Shown: positions 48,362-57,442 of the stretch, piece after piece | How positions within the stretch are numbered: the stretch's first letter is position 1 | Layout of the letters: every line of letters begins with the position of its first letter | Assembly (NCBI GenBank): GCA_963804375.1 | Contig: CAWDQE010000004.1 | Coordinates: 1 to 64,000, forward strand | Length of the DNA: 64,000 nt | Source: JANXQG01 sp963804375 | GTDB taxonomy: Bacteria; Planctomycetota; Planctomycetia; Pirellulales; Thermoguttaceae | Reading direction: 5' to 3' | Translations under genes and position numbers: made by a program | Notes under the pieces: model-generated | Databases searched by the model: none | Told to the model about the DNA's origin: nothing | Seen by the model: only the letters and a program-made list of their open reading frames with translations

Positions 48362-50416
48362 ATGTCGTACACGATGCAGCCGATCGAATCGCTTTCCATC
48401 AATACCATTCGCACCCTTTCGATGGACGCCGTGCAGGCCGCCAACAGCGGCCATCCGGGCACGCCCATGGCCCTGGCGCCGGCCGCCTACGTGCTCTTCA
48501 ACGAGGTCCTGCGCTTCGATCCGGCCCAGCCGCTGTGGCCCAATCGCGACCGCTTCGTCCTGTCCTGCGGTCATGCCTCGATGCTGCTCTATTCGACCCT
48601 GCACGTGTGCGGCGTGAAGCAGGCCGACGCCGCTGGTAACAGCACCGACAAGCCGGCCGTGCCGCTGGACGATATCCGCCGCTTTCGCCAGTTGGAAAGC
48701 CGCTGCCCCGGACACCCCGAACACGGCCATACGAGCGGCGTGGAAACGACGACCGGGCCGCTGGGGCAGGGCATCGGCAACAGCGTCGGCATGGCGATCG
48801 CCCAGCGCTGGCTGGCGGCCCGCTACAACCGGCCGGGCTTCGATCTTTTCGACTACAACGTCTATGCCCTGTCGAGCGACGGCGACATGATGGAAGGCGT
48901 GGGGAGCGAGGCTGCCTCGTTGGCCGGCCACCTCAAGCTCTCGAATCTGTGCTGGATCTACGACAACAACACGATCACCATCGAGGGCCACACGGATCTG
49001 GCCTTCAGCGAAGACGTTGGGCAGCGATTTGCCGGCTACGGCTGGAACGTGCTGAAGGTTGACGACATCAACGATCTGGCTGCCTTCCGCGCCGCGCTGG
49101 CCGGTTTCCAGAAGACGGCCGACCGGCCGACGCTGATCGTCGTCCGCAGCGTGATCGCCTACGGCGCTCCCCACAAGCACAACACGCACGGGGCCCACGG
49201 CAGCCCGTTGGGCGAGGAAGAGATCCGCCTCACCAAGCGGGCCTATGGCTGGCCGGAGGACCAGAAGTTCCTCGTGCCCGAAGAGGTGTTGGCCCATTTC
49301 CGCGCGGGCATCGCGGCCCGCGGCGCGGGTCTCCGCCAGGGCTGGGAAACGCGTTATGCCGAATATGCGCGGCAGTTCCCCGGGCAGGCCAAGGAGCTCG
49401 ATCTCATCGGGCGGCACGAACTGCCCGCAGGCTGGGATGCGGAAATCAAGCCGTTTCCCGCCGATGCCAAGGGGATGGCCACGCGGGCCAGCTCGGGCAA
49501 GGTGCTGAATCAGATCGCCCAGCGGCTGCCGTGGCTGCTGGGCGGATCGGCCAACCTGGCCCCCTCGACGCTCACGCTGATCGACGACGGCGGCGATTTC
49601 GAGGCCGGAAGCTACGGCGGCCGCAACTTCCATTTCGGCATCCGCGAGCATGCCATGGGCTCGATCATCAACGGCATGGCCCTGGCCGGGCTACGCTCGT
49701 TCGGGGCCACCTTCTTCGTCTTCTCGGATTACATGCGGCCGGCGATTCGCATGGCGGCCATCATGGGCCTGCCTGTGTTCTACGTCTTCACGCACGATTC
49801 GATCGGCGTGGGCGAAGACGGCCCCACGCACCAGCCGATCGAGCATCTGGCTGCGCTGCGGGCGATCCCCCATCTGACGGTGATCCGGCCCGGCGATGCC
49901 AACGAAGTGGCCGAGGCCTATCGCTCCGCGCTGGAGAGTACCGCGGGGCCGACGGCCCTGGTGCTTTCGCGGCAGAACCTGCCGACGTTGGATCGCGGCA
50001 AGTACGCCCCTGCCGCCGGCGCGCGGCAGGGGGGCTACGTGTTGGCCGACGCGGCCGACGGCAAGCCCGAGGTGATTCTCATCGGCACCGGCAGCGAGCT
50101 ATCGCTGTGCGTGAGCGCTTATGAGCAGCTCTCTGCCGAAGGCGTCAAGGCCCGCGTGGTGAGCCTGCCGAGCTGGGAGCTTTTCGACGCCCAGCCGCAG
50201 GCCTATCGCGACTCCGTGTTGCCGCCGGAGGTGAAGCGACGGGTGGCCGTCGAGTTGGGCATCGAGCAGGGCTGGTGCAAGTACATCGGCCGTTGCGGGC
50301 GGTTCCTGGGCATGACTTCCTACGGGGCCTCGGCGCCCGTGGGCGTGCTCCTGAAGCACTACGGATTCACGGCCGAAAACGTCGTGAAGCTGGTAAAGGA
50401 AGCGGCCGCGCCGTGA
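48362..50416 (+). CDS. tkt: Transketolase
   Basis: Transketolase moves two-carbon units between sugar phosphates in the pentose phosphate pathway using thiamine diphosphate. ATG 48362 gives 684 residues: SLSINTIRTLSMDAVQAANS, GHPGTPMALAP, RDRFVLSCGHASMLLYSTLH, GVETTTGPLGQGIGNSVGMA, SSDGDMMEGVGSEAASLAGH (the ThDP and metal motif GDG-NN, continuing to IYDNNTITIEG), GGRNFHFGIREHAMGSIING (catalytic Glu), FYVFTHDSIGVGEDGPTHQP and the C-terminal domain VILIGTGSELSLCV. The length and domain plan are normal and the frame is intact. ATG 48374 (MQPIESL) is an alternative start. It stands alone on the plus strand and converges with the membrane-protein gene 42 bases downstream. Confidence 0.95.
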   Translation: MSYTMQPIESLSINTIRTLSMDAVQAANSGHPGTPMALAPAAYVLFNEVLRFDPAQPLWPNRDRFVLSCGHASMLLYSTLHVCGVKQADAAGNSTDKPAVPLDDIRRFRQLESRCPGHPEHGHTSGVETTTGPLGQGIGNSVGMAIAQRWLAARYNRPGFDLFDYNVYALSSDGDMMEGVGSEAASLAGHLKLSNLCWIYDNNTITIEGHTDLAFSEDVGQRFAGYGWNVLKVDDINDLAAFRAALAGFQKTADRPTLIVVRSVIAYGAPHKHNTHGAHGSPLGEEEIRLTKRAYGWPEDQKFLVPEEVLAHFRAGIAARGAGLRQGWETRYAEYARQFPGQAKELDLIGRHELPAGWDAEIKPFPADAKGMATRASSGKVLNQIAQRLPWLLGGSANLAPSTLTLIDDGGDFEAGSYGGRNFHFGIREHAMGSIINGMALAGLRSFGATFFVFSDYMRPAIRMAAIMGLPVFYVFTHDSIGVGEDGPTHQPIEHLAALRAIPHLTVIRPGDANEVAEAYRSALESTAGPTALVLSRQNLPTLDRGKYAPAAGARQGGYVLADAADGKPEVILIGTGSELSLCVSAYEQLSAEGVKARVVSLPSWELFDAQPQAYRDSVLPPEVKRRVAVELGIEQGWCKYIGRCGRFLGMTSYGASAPVGVLLKHYGFTAENVVKLVKEAAAP

Positions 50417-50458
50417 ACAAAACTTGCCGAAATCGCTGCTTTGTACGATAATGGGAGC

Positions 50459-51634
50459 CTAGCCGGATTTCTCCGCTTCCGCAATACTCTGCACGCTCGT
50501 CGGCAGGGCTTGCTGCCGCAGTCGCCGGGCATTGACGATCCGCATCATGCCGGAGAGGAGAACCAGGGCCATTCCGCCCAGCGTGCCGCACCACCAGATC
50601 TTTTGATAGGTTCTGCCGGAGTGCGGCGGTCCCAGGTGCAGCGGCAAAGCGTCCTCGAAAGTCTGGTGCTCGACGTGAAACGAGTTGCCGGCCGGGTCGA
50701 TTTTCGGGAACGTCGCCGCCAGAATGACGTTGCACTGAAGCTGCTTGCCGGCCAATCCCGCTTTGTCGGGCAGATCGAGCTTCACCCAGAGTCGCGAGTT
50801 GCTGGCCTTTTCTTCGCTCTTCACCTGGATCGTCTGGCCCCAGTCCGCGTCGCTGGAGTGGGCGGCCACGGCAAACTCGGGCCCGCCGTCGATGTCCCGC
50901 GCGGTCGCCTTCGCCATGCCGCGAAAGTAGCCCTTGACGCTTTGCAGCGACTGTTTCATGTAGAAACAGGTCGAATCGCCCGGACCGACGACCGGCGGAT
51001 AACAAGCCCGGTTGAACGGCCAGCCCTGCGAATCTCGCACGACCGAGGGCGAGAGGATCGCCAGCAAGGCGACGAGGCACGATACGAAGGCCGCGGGCCC
51101 CAGGAGCGAGCCCTGAGGCCGCCAGGGGCCGTCAAGGCCGAGCCGCGCCTGCCCTGGTTTGTCGAGGCGGAGCACGCCGCGTTCCATCGACCGTAACGCC
51201 AATTGCAGATTGGCTGTCAAATCGCGGTTCGGCCGCCGCGCATCGACAAAAAACTGTAGCAGCCCGAACGCGGCAAGAATCACCGCAGCAGCGGGCACGA
51301 ACACGTCGTCTTGCAGCACGTGGGTTACGCTCAGGATAAAGAGCACCAGGGCCGCCACGGCCGACAGGGCAAACAGCCATGCTTGCCATTGCGCGCGGCG
51401 GCTGCCGATCATGTCGGGCTGATAGATGCCGCAATTGGGGCAGGGGTGACTGTCGACGTCGCTGGCCAGTTTTTTCTTGGCGTTCGCCTCGGCCGCCGCC
51501 GTCGCCGCCGCGGGCGTGCTGGCAGTGCCTACGACCTTGCGGAGGAAAAGATACGAAAATTGCCCGCCGCAGGCCACGCAGGTATGTTGCTTCCAGCAGC
51601 GAACGTTGATCGTGCAAGTATGCTTTACGGCCAT
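50459..51634 (-). CDS. Zinc-binding membrane protein of unknown function
   Basis: The 391-residue protein begins MAVKHTCTINVRCWKQHTCV and ACGGQFSYLFLRK, followed by SHPCPNCGIYQPDMIGSRRA: two Cys pairs of zinc-ribbon type separated by an Ala-rich linker. Two membrane hairpins follow (AWLFALSAVAALVLFILSVT with VFVPAAAVILAAFGLLQFFV, and LGPAAFVSCLVALLAIL), then an extracytoplasmic-looking beta-rich region (VAAHSSDADWGQTIQV, LQCNVILAATFPKIDPAGNS) and a last membrane segment (IWWCGTLGGMALVLLSGMM). I do not recognise a family. It follows cheR on the same strand after 77 bases and could be read from the chemosensory cluster, but nothing ties it to chemotaxis. Confidence 0.6.
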   Translation of the reverse strand: MAVKHTCTINVRCWKQHTCVACGGQFSYLFLRKVVGTASTPAAATAAAEANAKKKLASDVDSHPCPNCGIYQPDMIGSRRAQWQAWLFALSAVAALVLFILSVTHVLQDDVFVPAAAVILAAFGLLQFFVDARRPNRDLTANLQLALRSMERGVLRLDKPGQARLGLDGPWRPQGSLLGPAAFVSCLVALLAILSPSVVRDSQGWPFNRACYPPVVGPGDSTCFYMKQSLQSVKGYFRGMAKATARDIDGGPEFAVAAHSSDADWGQTIQVKSEEKASNSRLWVKLDLPDKAGLAGKQLQCNVILAATFPKIDPAGNSFHVEHQTFEDALPLHLGPPHSGRTYQKIWWCGTLGGMALVLLSGMMRIVNARRLRQQALPTSVQSIAEAEKSG

Positions 51635-51711
51635 AATGATGGGGGGTCAGGGGCCAGAAGTTGAGGGTCAAGGCGAATCCAGCCCTCAGTCTAATCGACA
51701 TTGCCAAGGAG

Positions 51712-52663
51712 TCAATATCGGCAGTGGCTGACGTCGACGGCTGGGAGCGCGGCGGGCAGCGGCGAAACGGCCTTCAGGTTCGGCTGGTAGTAGGTCGCGC
51801 GGGAGTGATTCCGGGGCGAGAACTGCGGCCCGAGGTCGAGGAGCGACTCGGAGCTGCCGACAACGATCGCGCCGCCGGGCGCGAGCCGCTCGGCCAGCCG
51901 CAGGAAGAGGTCGCGCCGCCGGGGGGCATCGAAGTAGATTGCCACGTTGCGGCAGAAGATCACGTCGAACGCGCCCAGCTCGCTGAACGGCTGCAAGAGA
52001 TTCCGTCGCTGGAAGGAAACCATCGCGCGGATTTCGTCTTTGACCTGCCATCCGCCTTGATGGGGCTCGAAGTACTTCGCCAAGAGCGAAGCCCGCATGC
52101 CGCGCTCGATCTCGTGCGCGGCATACCAGCCGCGGCTGGCCTGGGCGATGGCCGCGTCGGAAATATCGGTCGCCAGGACCGACACGTTCCAGGAAGCGAA
52201 GTCGGGAACCGTCTCGCGGAGCACGATCGCCAGGCTATAGGGCTCTTGCCCGGTGCTACACCCCGCCGACCAGAATCGCAGCCGTTTCGGCCCGCCGCTT
52301 CGCATGTACCCGTCGATCAGTACCGGCAGAATTCGGTTCTGCAGGGCGTCGAAGGGGCTGCCGTCGCGGAAGAAGAGCGTTTCCTGCGTGGTGATGGCGT
52401 CGATGATCTTCTGCTCTAGCGCGCGATCGCCCGCTGCGCCGGGGGGAATGTCGCGGCATCCTTGCTCGCTTGCTGGGCATTGTCGCGAGTTTCCCCCCAG
52501 TGCGACGGGCCCGCTGGCAAAGCTCCCGGTACGATTGGCAGCCGTAGTCCTTGGCAAGCTGCCCGAGGCGGCTTTCGACCAGGTAGGCCTTGCTCTCGTC
52601 GAGCATCACGCCGCAAAGTCGATCGACGAGCTGGGCCACGAACTGCACGTCTTCCGAGGTCAC
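51712..52663 (-). CDS. cheR: Chemotaxis protein methyltransferase CheR, one frameshift
   Basis: CheR methylates glutamates of chemoreceptors with S-adenosylmethionine. I start it at GTG 52663, which overlaps the cheB stop as GTGA; the N-terminal domain reads SEDVQFVAQLVDRLCGVMLD, ESKAYLVESRLGQLAKDYGC, QSYRELCQRA. Between about 52441 and 52498 the frame changes by one base; two six-base homopolymers lie there and either could carry the indel. The catalytic domain then reads IIDAITTQETLFFRDGSPFD, LRFWSAGCSTGQEPYSLAIV (SAM motif), VSVLATDISDAAIAQASRGW, YFEPHQGGWQVKDEIRAMVS and FDVIFCRNVAIYFDAPRRRD. It is complete in length (about 317 residues) apart from the shift. It acts with the two receptors encoded upstream. 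Confidence 0.85.
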
Positions 52664-53992
52664 TTGCACGGCGCCGCTCCCTGCCCGGTCAACCGCGCGA
52701 TCTCCGCCGCGATACGGTCCAAGGGGGCGACGACGTCGACGATCCCTTTTTCGATCGGTTCGCGGGGCATGCCGAAGACGACGCAGGTGGCGGCATCCTG
52801 GGCGATAATCGCGGCCCCGCAGTGCTTCAGGCGGCGGCAGCCCAGCGCGCCGTCGTTGCCCATGCCGGTCATGATCACGCCCACCGCGCGTCCGCCATAG
52901 ACGTCGGCCACGCTGCGGAAGAGATAATCGACCGAGGGTCGGCAACTGTTTTCCGGCGGATCGTCGGTGATCCGCAGCACGACCTGGCCATTCTCCCGCT
53001 GGACTTTCATCTGCCGCCCGCCGGGGGCGATCCAGACCTCGCCGCCGCGAATCGGCTGGCCGTCGACACCCTCACGGACGGCTCAGCGGCGTGCGGTTGT
53101 TCAGATCGTCGGCCAGCGAACTGGTGAAGACCGGCGGCATGTGCTGCACGATGAGCAGCGGCACCGGCAGATGGGCGGGCAACTGCGGCACCATCTCGGC
53201 CAGGGCCTTGGGACCGCCGGTGGAAATCCCCAAGGCCACGACCTGCGGCGAACCGGGCGGTGGAACGGGGGTCGCTGGGGCCAGGGCGGCCGGTTCGGCG
53301 AGGGTCTCCCGACCCCCTGGTTCGGCGAGGGTCTCCCGACCCCGCCGAAACGTCCGACCGAAGGTCTCCCCATTCGGCACGAGACCTTCGGTCGGCGGCA
53401 CGGCTCGGTCAGAGACCGGCCGCAACCCCGGTGGCGGCGCGGCTCGGTCAGAGACCGGCCGCAACCCCGGTGGCGGGGCTGTCTGGGGCTGCAAACCCCC
53501 TGCCCCTCTCCGGGCAGCGTCCGAAGGTTGGTCAGGAGAGGGGGGCTTCTCATTGCCGCCATAGAGGATCTGCCGGACGCTGCGGTGGCGGGCGTAGGCC
53601 CCCAGCTTGCTCCACAGTTCGCGGCGCAAGTGCTCGACGTTGGCCTCCGTGCTGGCGCCGCTGGGTTTCAAGACGAAGTCGAAGGCCCCGGTCTCCAGCG
53701 CGGCAAGCGTGGCCTTGGCCCCCTGGGCCGTGAAGGCGCTGAGCATGATCGCGCCCGCCGGCGACTTTCGCCGCCGCAGTTCCTCGAGCACGGCCTGGCC
53801 GTTCATCTCCGGCATCTCCAGGTCGAGCACCAGCAGGTCGGCGGACTGCTGGTCGAGCCGCTGCAGGGCGATCCGGCCGTTGGCCGCCGTGCCGACCACT
53901 TCCACACCTGGGCAGCCCGCGAGCACGTCGCTGACGATCTTGCGATACGTCACCGTGTCGTCGACGATCAGTACGCGCAGCGGGCTTTCCAT
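52660..53992 (-). CDS. cheB: Chemotaxis response regulator/methylesterase CheB with repeat-filled linker, one frameshift
   Basis: CheB demethylates chemoreceptors when its receiver is phosphorylated by CheA. ATG 53992 opens MESPLRVLIVDDTVTYRKIV; the receiver has ADLLVLDLEMPEMNGQAVLE (phospho-Asp) and FDFVLKPSG. The methylesterase starts VVALGISTGGPKALAEMVPQ (catalytic Ser in GISTGGP) and IVQHMPPVFTSSLADDLNNR (catalytic His). At 53081-53089 one extra base breaks the frame; the remainder continues GVDGQPIRGGEVWIAPGGRQ, MKVQRENGQVVLRI, SVDYLFRSVADVYGGRAVGV and IMTGMGNDGALG (catalytic Asp). Between the domains lies an unusually long linker (about residues 155-245) made of short repeats (PPPGLRPVSDRAA twice, GRETLAEP twice). 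It belongs to the cheA-cheW-mcp-mcp-cheB-cheR cluster. Confidence 0.87.
53292..53476. repeat. Three in-frame short repeats in the CheB linker
   Basis: A 25-base unit starting GGTTCGGCGAGGGTCTCCCG occurs at 53292 and 53319 (period 27). An inverted repeat with 15-base arms (CCGACCGAAGGTCTC at 53354-53368 and its complement at 53381-53395) follows. A 37-base unit starting CGGCTCGGTCAGAGACCGGC occurs at 53401 and 53440 (period 39). Both direct periods are multiples of three, so the reading frame is kept. Confidence 0.85.
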
Positions 53993-54102
53993 CTTTGGCT
54001 TGGAAAAGGCAAGGATCTAACTTGAGAACACTGTACGCAAGGGCCCATTTGGAGCTGAAGGCTTATTACGCAAAGCCGCAAAGGCGCAAACGGAATACTT
54101 TG

Positions 54103-54253
54103 TTGATCTTTGCATTGAAAATGAGCCATTGAGTTGTGTGGCAGGGGCGTAGGCCGGAACAAGCTTGCGCAGTTCCGGCACGAATCGGCATCAACGCCGG
54201 AACTGCGCAAGCTTGTTCCGGCCTACATGGCTCATTTTCAATGCGAAGATCAA
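54103..54253. repeat. 151-bp nested inverted-repeat (MITE-like) element
   Basis: The outer arms (54103-54129 and 54227-54253) are 27 bases long with one mismatch, containing GCATTGAAAATGAGCCAT. Inner arms of 31 bases (54149-54179 and 54196-54226) are perfectly complementary and begin GTAGGCCGGAACAAGCTTGC. It lies between the second receptor gene and cheB and would form a very strong hairpin in cheB-cheR transcripts reading through from the receptors. No open frame lies inside it. Confidence 0.88.
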
Positions 54254-54264
54254 TAGGGTTCTCT

Positions 54265-55611
54265 TCACGCGCTGGTCTTGAATTGCCCCACGAGGGCGTT
54301 TAACTGCTCGGTCACGTCGCCGACCTTGCTGCTGGCGGTCTGCGCGACGGTCGCGCCCTGGGCCGTTTGCTTGGCGGCCACGTCGACTTCGCCAATGTTC
54401 TTGGCGATTTCCCGGCTGACGGAGGCCGATTCGGCCACGCCCCGCGTCACCGTCTGCGCGGCGGCGGAGGTCTCGGCCACGTTCTTGGCGATCTCCCGCG
54501 TGGTGATGCTCTGCTCCTGGACGGCCGAAGCGATCGTCCGCGAGACCTCGTTGACCTTCGTGATCACTTCGGTGATTTCGCCGATGGAACGCACGGCCTG
54601 ACCGGTCGAGGTTTGAATCCCCTCGATGCGGCGGCGGATGTCCTCGGTGGCGGCGGCCGTCTGTTTGGCCAGTTCCTTGACCTCCGTGGCCACGACGGCA
54701 AAGCCTTTGCCGGCGTCGCCCGCCCGGGCCGCTTCGATGGTGGCGTTCAGCGCCAGGAGGCTGGTCTGCTCGGCGATGTCCTGGATGACCTCGATGACCT
54801 TGCCGATCTCGCTGGCGGCGGCGCCGAGTTCGCCGATCTTGGCGTTGCTGTCGCCCGCCAGGCCAGCGGCTGTGTCCGCTACGCGGGCGGCCTGTTCGGC
54901 ACTGCGGGCGACCTCCGTGATGCTGGAGTTAAGCTGTTCCACGGCGGAGGCCACCACCCCGACATTGGCCGACATCTGCTCGGTGGAAGCGGCCACGCTG
55001 TGCATGTTGGCCGACATTTCCTCGGCCGCGGCTGCCACCGTGTTCGACTGGTTGGTGGTCTCTTCCGCCCCGCTGGCCAGTTGCGTGGCCGTAGACGACA
55101 GCGAGGCCGAGCACTGCCCCAGCAAACCGGTGTTCGCGGCAAGCCCGCTGACAAGCGATCGCAGCCCCAGGACCATCTCCTGCAAACTCCGGGCAAGCCC
55201 GCCCACCTCGTCTCCGCGCGAACAAAGCGCCTGCGGAATATCCTCGCGCAGGTCGCCGGTGGCAACCTTGCCCAGAACGCCGACAACGGCATGGATAGGT
55301 CGCGTAATGCTCCTCACGGCCGAGGCCGTCACGATGCTGACGACCAGGGCCAATCCGATGGCGCAAGCCAAGGCCATTCGCATACCGGCATTCAAGGAGC
55401 CCTCGGCGGCACGGATGAGGTCGTTATGCGCGGTCTGCGCCACGTCGCTCGACGAAGTGCCGGCCACGGTCGCCGCTTGATTCTGCAGTTCAGCGCGGAG
55501 ACGGCTGGCCGACCAGCCGACCGCGAGCAAGAGCGCCAGCGCAGTCGCCAGCACGGCCCCCAGGGCTAGAATCTGGATCTTCCATTGGATGGACAACGCT
55601 TTGATTTTCAT
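54265..55611 (-). CDS. Methyl-accepting chemotaxis protein with small periplasmic loop
   Basis: The 448-residue receptor has two membrane segments (about residues 12-32 and 77-97: ALGAVLATALALLLAVGW and MRMALACAIGLALVVSIVTA) separated by only about 45 residues (AELQNQAATVAGTSSSDVAQ), too small for a standard sensor domain. A HAMP linker follows (SITRPIHAVVGVLGKVATGD), then the signalling coiled coil with the hairpin tip VIEVIQDIAEQTSLLALNAT, IEAARAGDAGKGFAVVATEV. The stimulus may be sensed by the membrane or HAMP region, or the protein may act as an auxiliary transducer beside its larger neighbour (inference). It is the last receptor of the cluster, 15 bases after the haem-type receptor gene, and its tip is nearly identical to that of the neighbour, consistent with mixed arrays. 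Confidence 0.9.
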   Translation of the reverse strand: MKIKALSIQWKIQILALGAVLATALALLLAVGWSASRLRAELQNQAATVAGTSSSDVAQTAHNDLIRAAEGSLNAGMRMALACAIGLALVVSIVTASAVRSITRPIHAVVGVLGKVATGDLREDIPQALCSRGDEVGGLARSLQEMVLGLRSLVSGLAANTGLLGQCSASLSSTATQLASGAEETTNQSNTVAAAAEEMSANMHSVAASTEQMSANVGVVASAVEQLNSSITEVARSAEQAARVADTAAGLAGDSNAKIGELGAAASEIGKVIEVIQDIAEQTSLLALNATIEAARAGDAGKGFAVVATEVKELAKQTAAATEDIRRRIEGIQTSTGQAVRSIGEITEVITKVNEVSRTIASAVQEQSITTREIAKNVAETSAAAQTVTRGVAESASVSREIAKNIGEVDVAAKQTAQGATVAQTASSKVGDVTEQLNALVGQFKTSA

Positions 55612-55626
55612 AGAGCGGATTACCTT

Positions 55627-57399
55627 TCATAGACTGGTCGTGAATTGCTCCACCATCGAGCCCAGCCGCCCGGAGAGCTCGGCCAGCAGCACGCCGGCGT
55701 TTTGCGTGCGCGCGGCGTCCTCGGCCGTGTGCCGGGCGTTCTGATCGACGCGGGCGATGTTCTCGCTCACCTCGCGGGTGGCGGTCACCGTTTGCGATAC
55801 GCTGGAACAAACCGTTTGCGCGCCGGCCGCCGCCTGCACGAGATTCCTCGAAATCTCCTTGGTGGTGATGCTCTGTTCTTCGACGGCCGAAGCGATCGTC
55901 CGCGAGGCATCGTTCACGCGGGTCACCACGTCGGAAATCCGGTTGACCGCGCTGATGGCATGCCCCGACGAGTTCTGGATGCCCTCGACCCGCTGGCGGA
56001 TGTCGTTGGTGGCTTCGGCCGTTTGCCGGGCGAGATCCTTGACCTCGGTGGCCACGACGGCGAAGCCTTTTCCGGCGTCGCCGGCGCGGGCCGCTTCGAT
56101 GGTGGCGTTCAGCGCCAGAAGCTTCGTCTGCTCGGCAATGTCCCGGATGACCTCGATCACCTGGCCGATGCCGTCGGCCGTCTGGCCGAGCTGGCTGATC
56201 TCTTGATTGGTGTTCTGCACGAGCTGGGCAGCCTCGTCGGCGACGCGGGCGGCCTGCTCGGCGCTGCGGGCAACCTCGCTGATGGCGGCCGTCATCTCCT
56301 CGACGCTGGTGGCCACCAGGTTCACGTTCTCAGACATCTGCGTCGACGATTCGGCCATGGTTATCATGCTCACCGACATTTCTTCCGCGGCCGCAGCGAC
56401 CGTGCTCGACTGCCGGGTCGTCTGCTCCGCCCCCCGCGTCAGCGTATCGGCGGTCTGCGACAACTGCCCGGCGGCCAGCCCCAGGTCCTTCGAGCACTCG
56501 GTGATGCTGTTCATCATCGCGCCCAAGCGGTCGGTCATCAGGTTGGCCGATTGGCGGAGCTCGCCGATTTCATCCTGCGATTCCAAGGGCAGGCGCCGGG
56601 TCAAATCGCCGGCGGCGATCTTGGAGAATGCCGCCACGGTGGAACGCAGCGGGTTGGTGATCGACCGCGTCACGACCAGGAAGAAGGCCAGCCCGCCGAG
56701 AACCAGGAACCCGGTCGCCACGCCGCCGCCGATGCAGAGCGTGTAGGCGATCTGGGCGTCGGCCTCGTCGAGCGACTTGACGATCTCGAAGGCCCCGTGG
56801 ACCTCGCCGTCGTGCCAGTCTTCCATCTTCGTGCCCGTCGCGTCCTTGCCGTCGGCGTTGCCCCACAGCTCCTGCGATTGCGACGGCGAGCCGTGGCACA
56901 ACAGGCAGTCCTGCGTGAGGCGGACGGGGCGAAAGTAGCGCACGGCGTTGCGGTCGCGGTCGATTTCGTGGTACTCATCGAGGTTGCCCGCCGCCAGGGC
57001 CTTCAGGGCCCGGGTCTCCAGGGCATCGGGTTCGTTTTTTGGATTGCGGGGCTGGAGTTTCGGCACGCGGAACTCGTAGCCGCCTTCCTTGGCCTTGGCC
57101 TGGGCCGATTGCCAGGCAGTGACCACGGGCACCGCCGCCAGGACCTGGTCCATGCGCCCCTGCTTGGCCCATTGCGAGAGCATCTTCTTGTCGAACAAGC
57201 CCAGCTTCCACTTGCGGCCCATTTCCTCGCGGACCGATTCCGCGGTCAGGGCGATGCTGCGGGCGCGGGCCAGGCACTCGTTCTCGGTGGTCTGCCGCGC
57301 CTGCCGGTAGTTCAAATAGAACAGCACGCCCGTCACGCACACGAGTTGAAGCACGCCAAGGGCCACGATTTTCTGTCGCAGCGTCATTTTCTGGAGCAT
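55627..57399 (-). CDS. Methyl-accepting chemotaxis protein with periplasmic c-haem (Tll0287/DUF3365-like) sensor domain
   Basis: ATG 57399 (AAGGAAG eight bases upstream) gives 590 residues. After a first membrane segment (KIVALGVLQLVCVTGVLFYL) comes a periplasmic domain of about 170 residues with RQTTENECLARARSIALTAE, FRVPKLQPRNPKNEPDALE, YFRPVRLTQDCLLCHG and a tail GEVHGAFEIVKSLDEADAQI. The Cys-x-x-Cys-His is a c-type haem attachment site, and the surrounding pattern matches Tll0287-like (DUF3365) PAS-type haem domains. A second membrane segment (GGGVATGFLVLGGLAFFLVV), HAMP and the signalling hairpin (VIEVIRDIAEQTKLLALNAT) follow. The domain suggests redox or gas sensing (inference). The gene is between cheW and the second receptor, with short spacings. 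Confidence 0.92.
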   Translation of the reverse strand: MLQKMTLRQKIVALGVLQLVCVTGVLFYLNYRQARQTTENECLARARSIALTAESVREEMGRKWKLGLFDKKMLSQWAKQGRMDQVLAAVPVVTAWQSAQAKAKEGGYEFRVPKLQPRNPKNEPDALETRALKALAAGNLDEYHEIDRDRNAVRYFRPVRLTQDCLLCHGSPSQSQELWGNADGKDATGTKMEDWHDGEVHGAFEIVKSLDEADAQIAYTLCIGGGVATGFLVLGGLAFFLVVTRSITNPLRSTVAAFSKIAAGDLTRRLPLESQDEIGELRQSANLMTDRLGAMMNSITECSKDLGLAAGQLSQTADTLTRGAEQTTRQSSTVAAAAEEMSVSMITMAESSTQMSENVNLVATSVEEMTAAISEVARSAEQAARVADEAAQLVQNTNQEISQLGQTADGIGQVIEVIRDIAEQTKLLALNATIEAARAGDAGKGFAVVATEVKDLARQTAEATNDIRQRVEGIQNSSGHAISAVNRISDVVTRVNDASRTIASAVEEQSITTKEISRNLVQAAAGAQTVCSSVSQTVTATREVSENIARVDQNARHTAEDAARTQNAGVLLAELSGRLGSMVEQFTTSL

Positions 57400-57442
57400 G
57401 GTGGAACTTCCTTGGGAACGGCGCAGTTGTGGATAAAATGCA

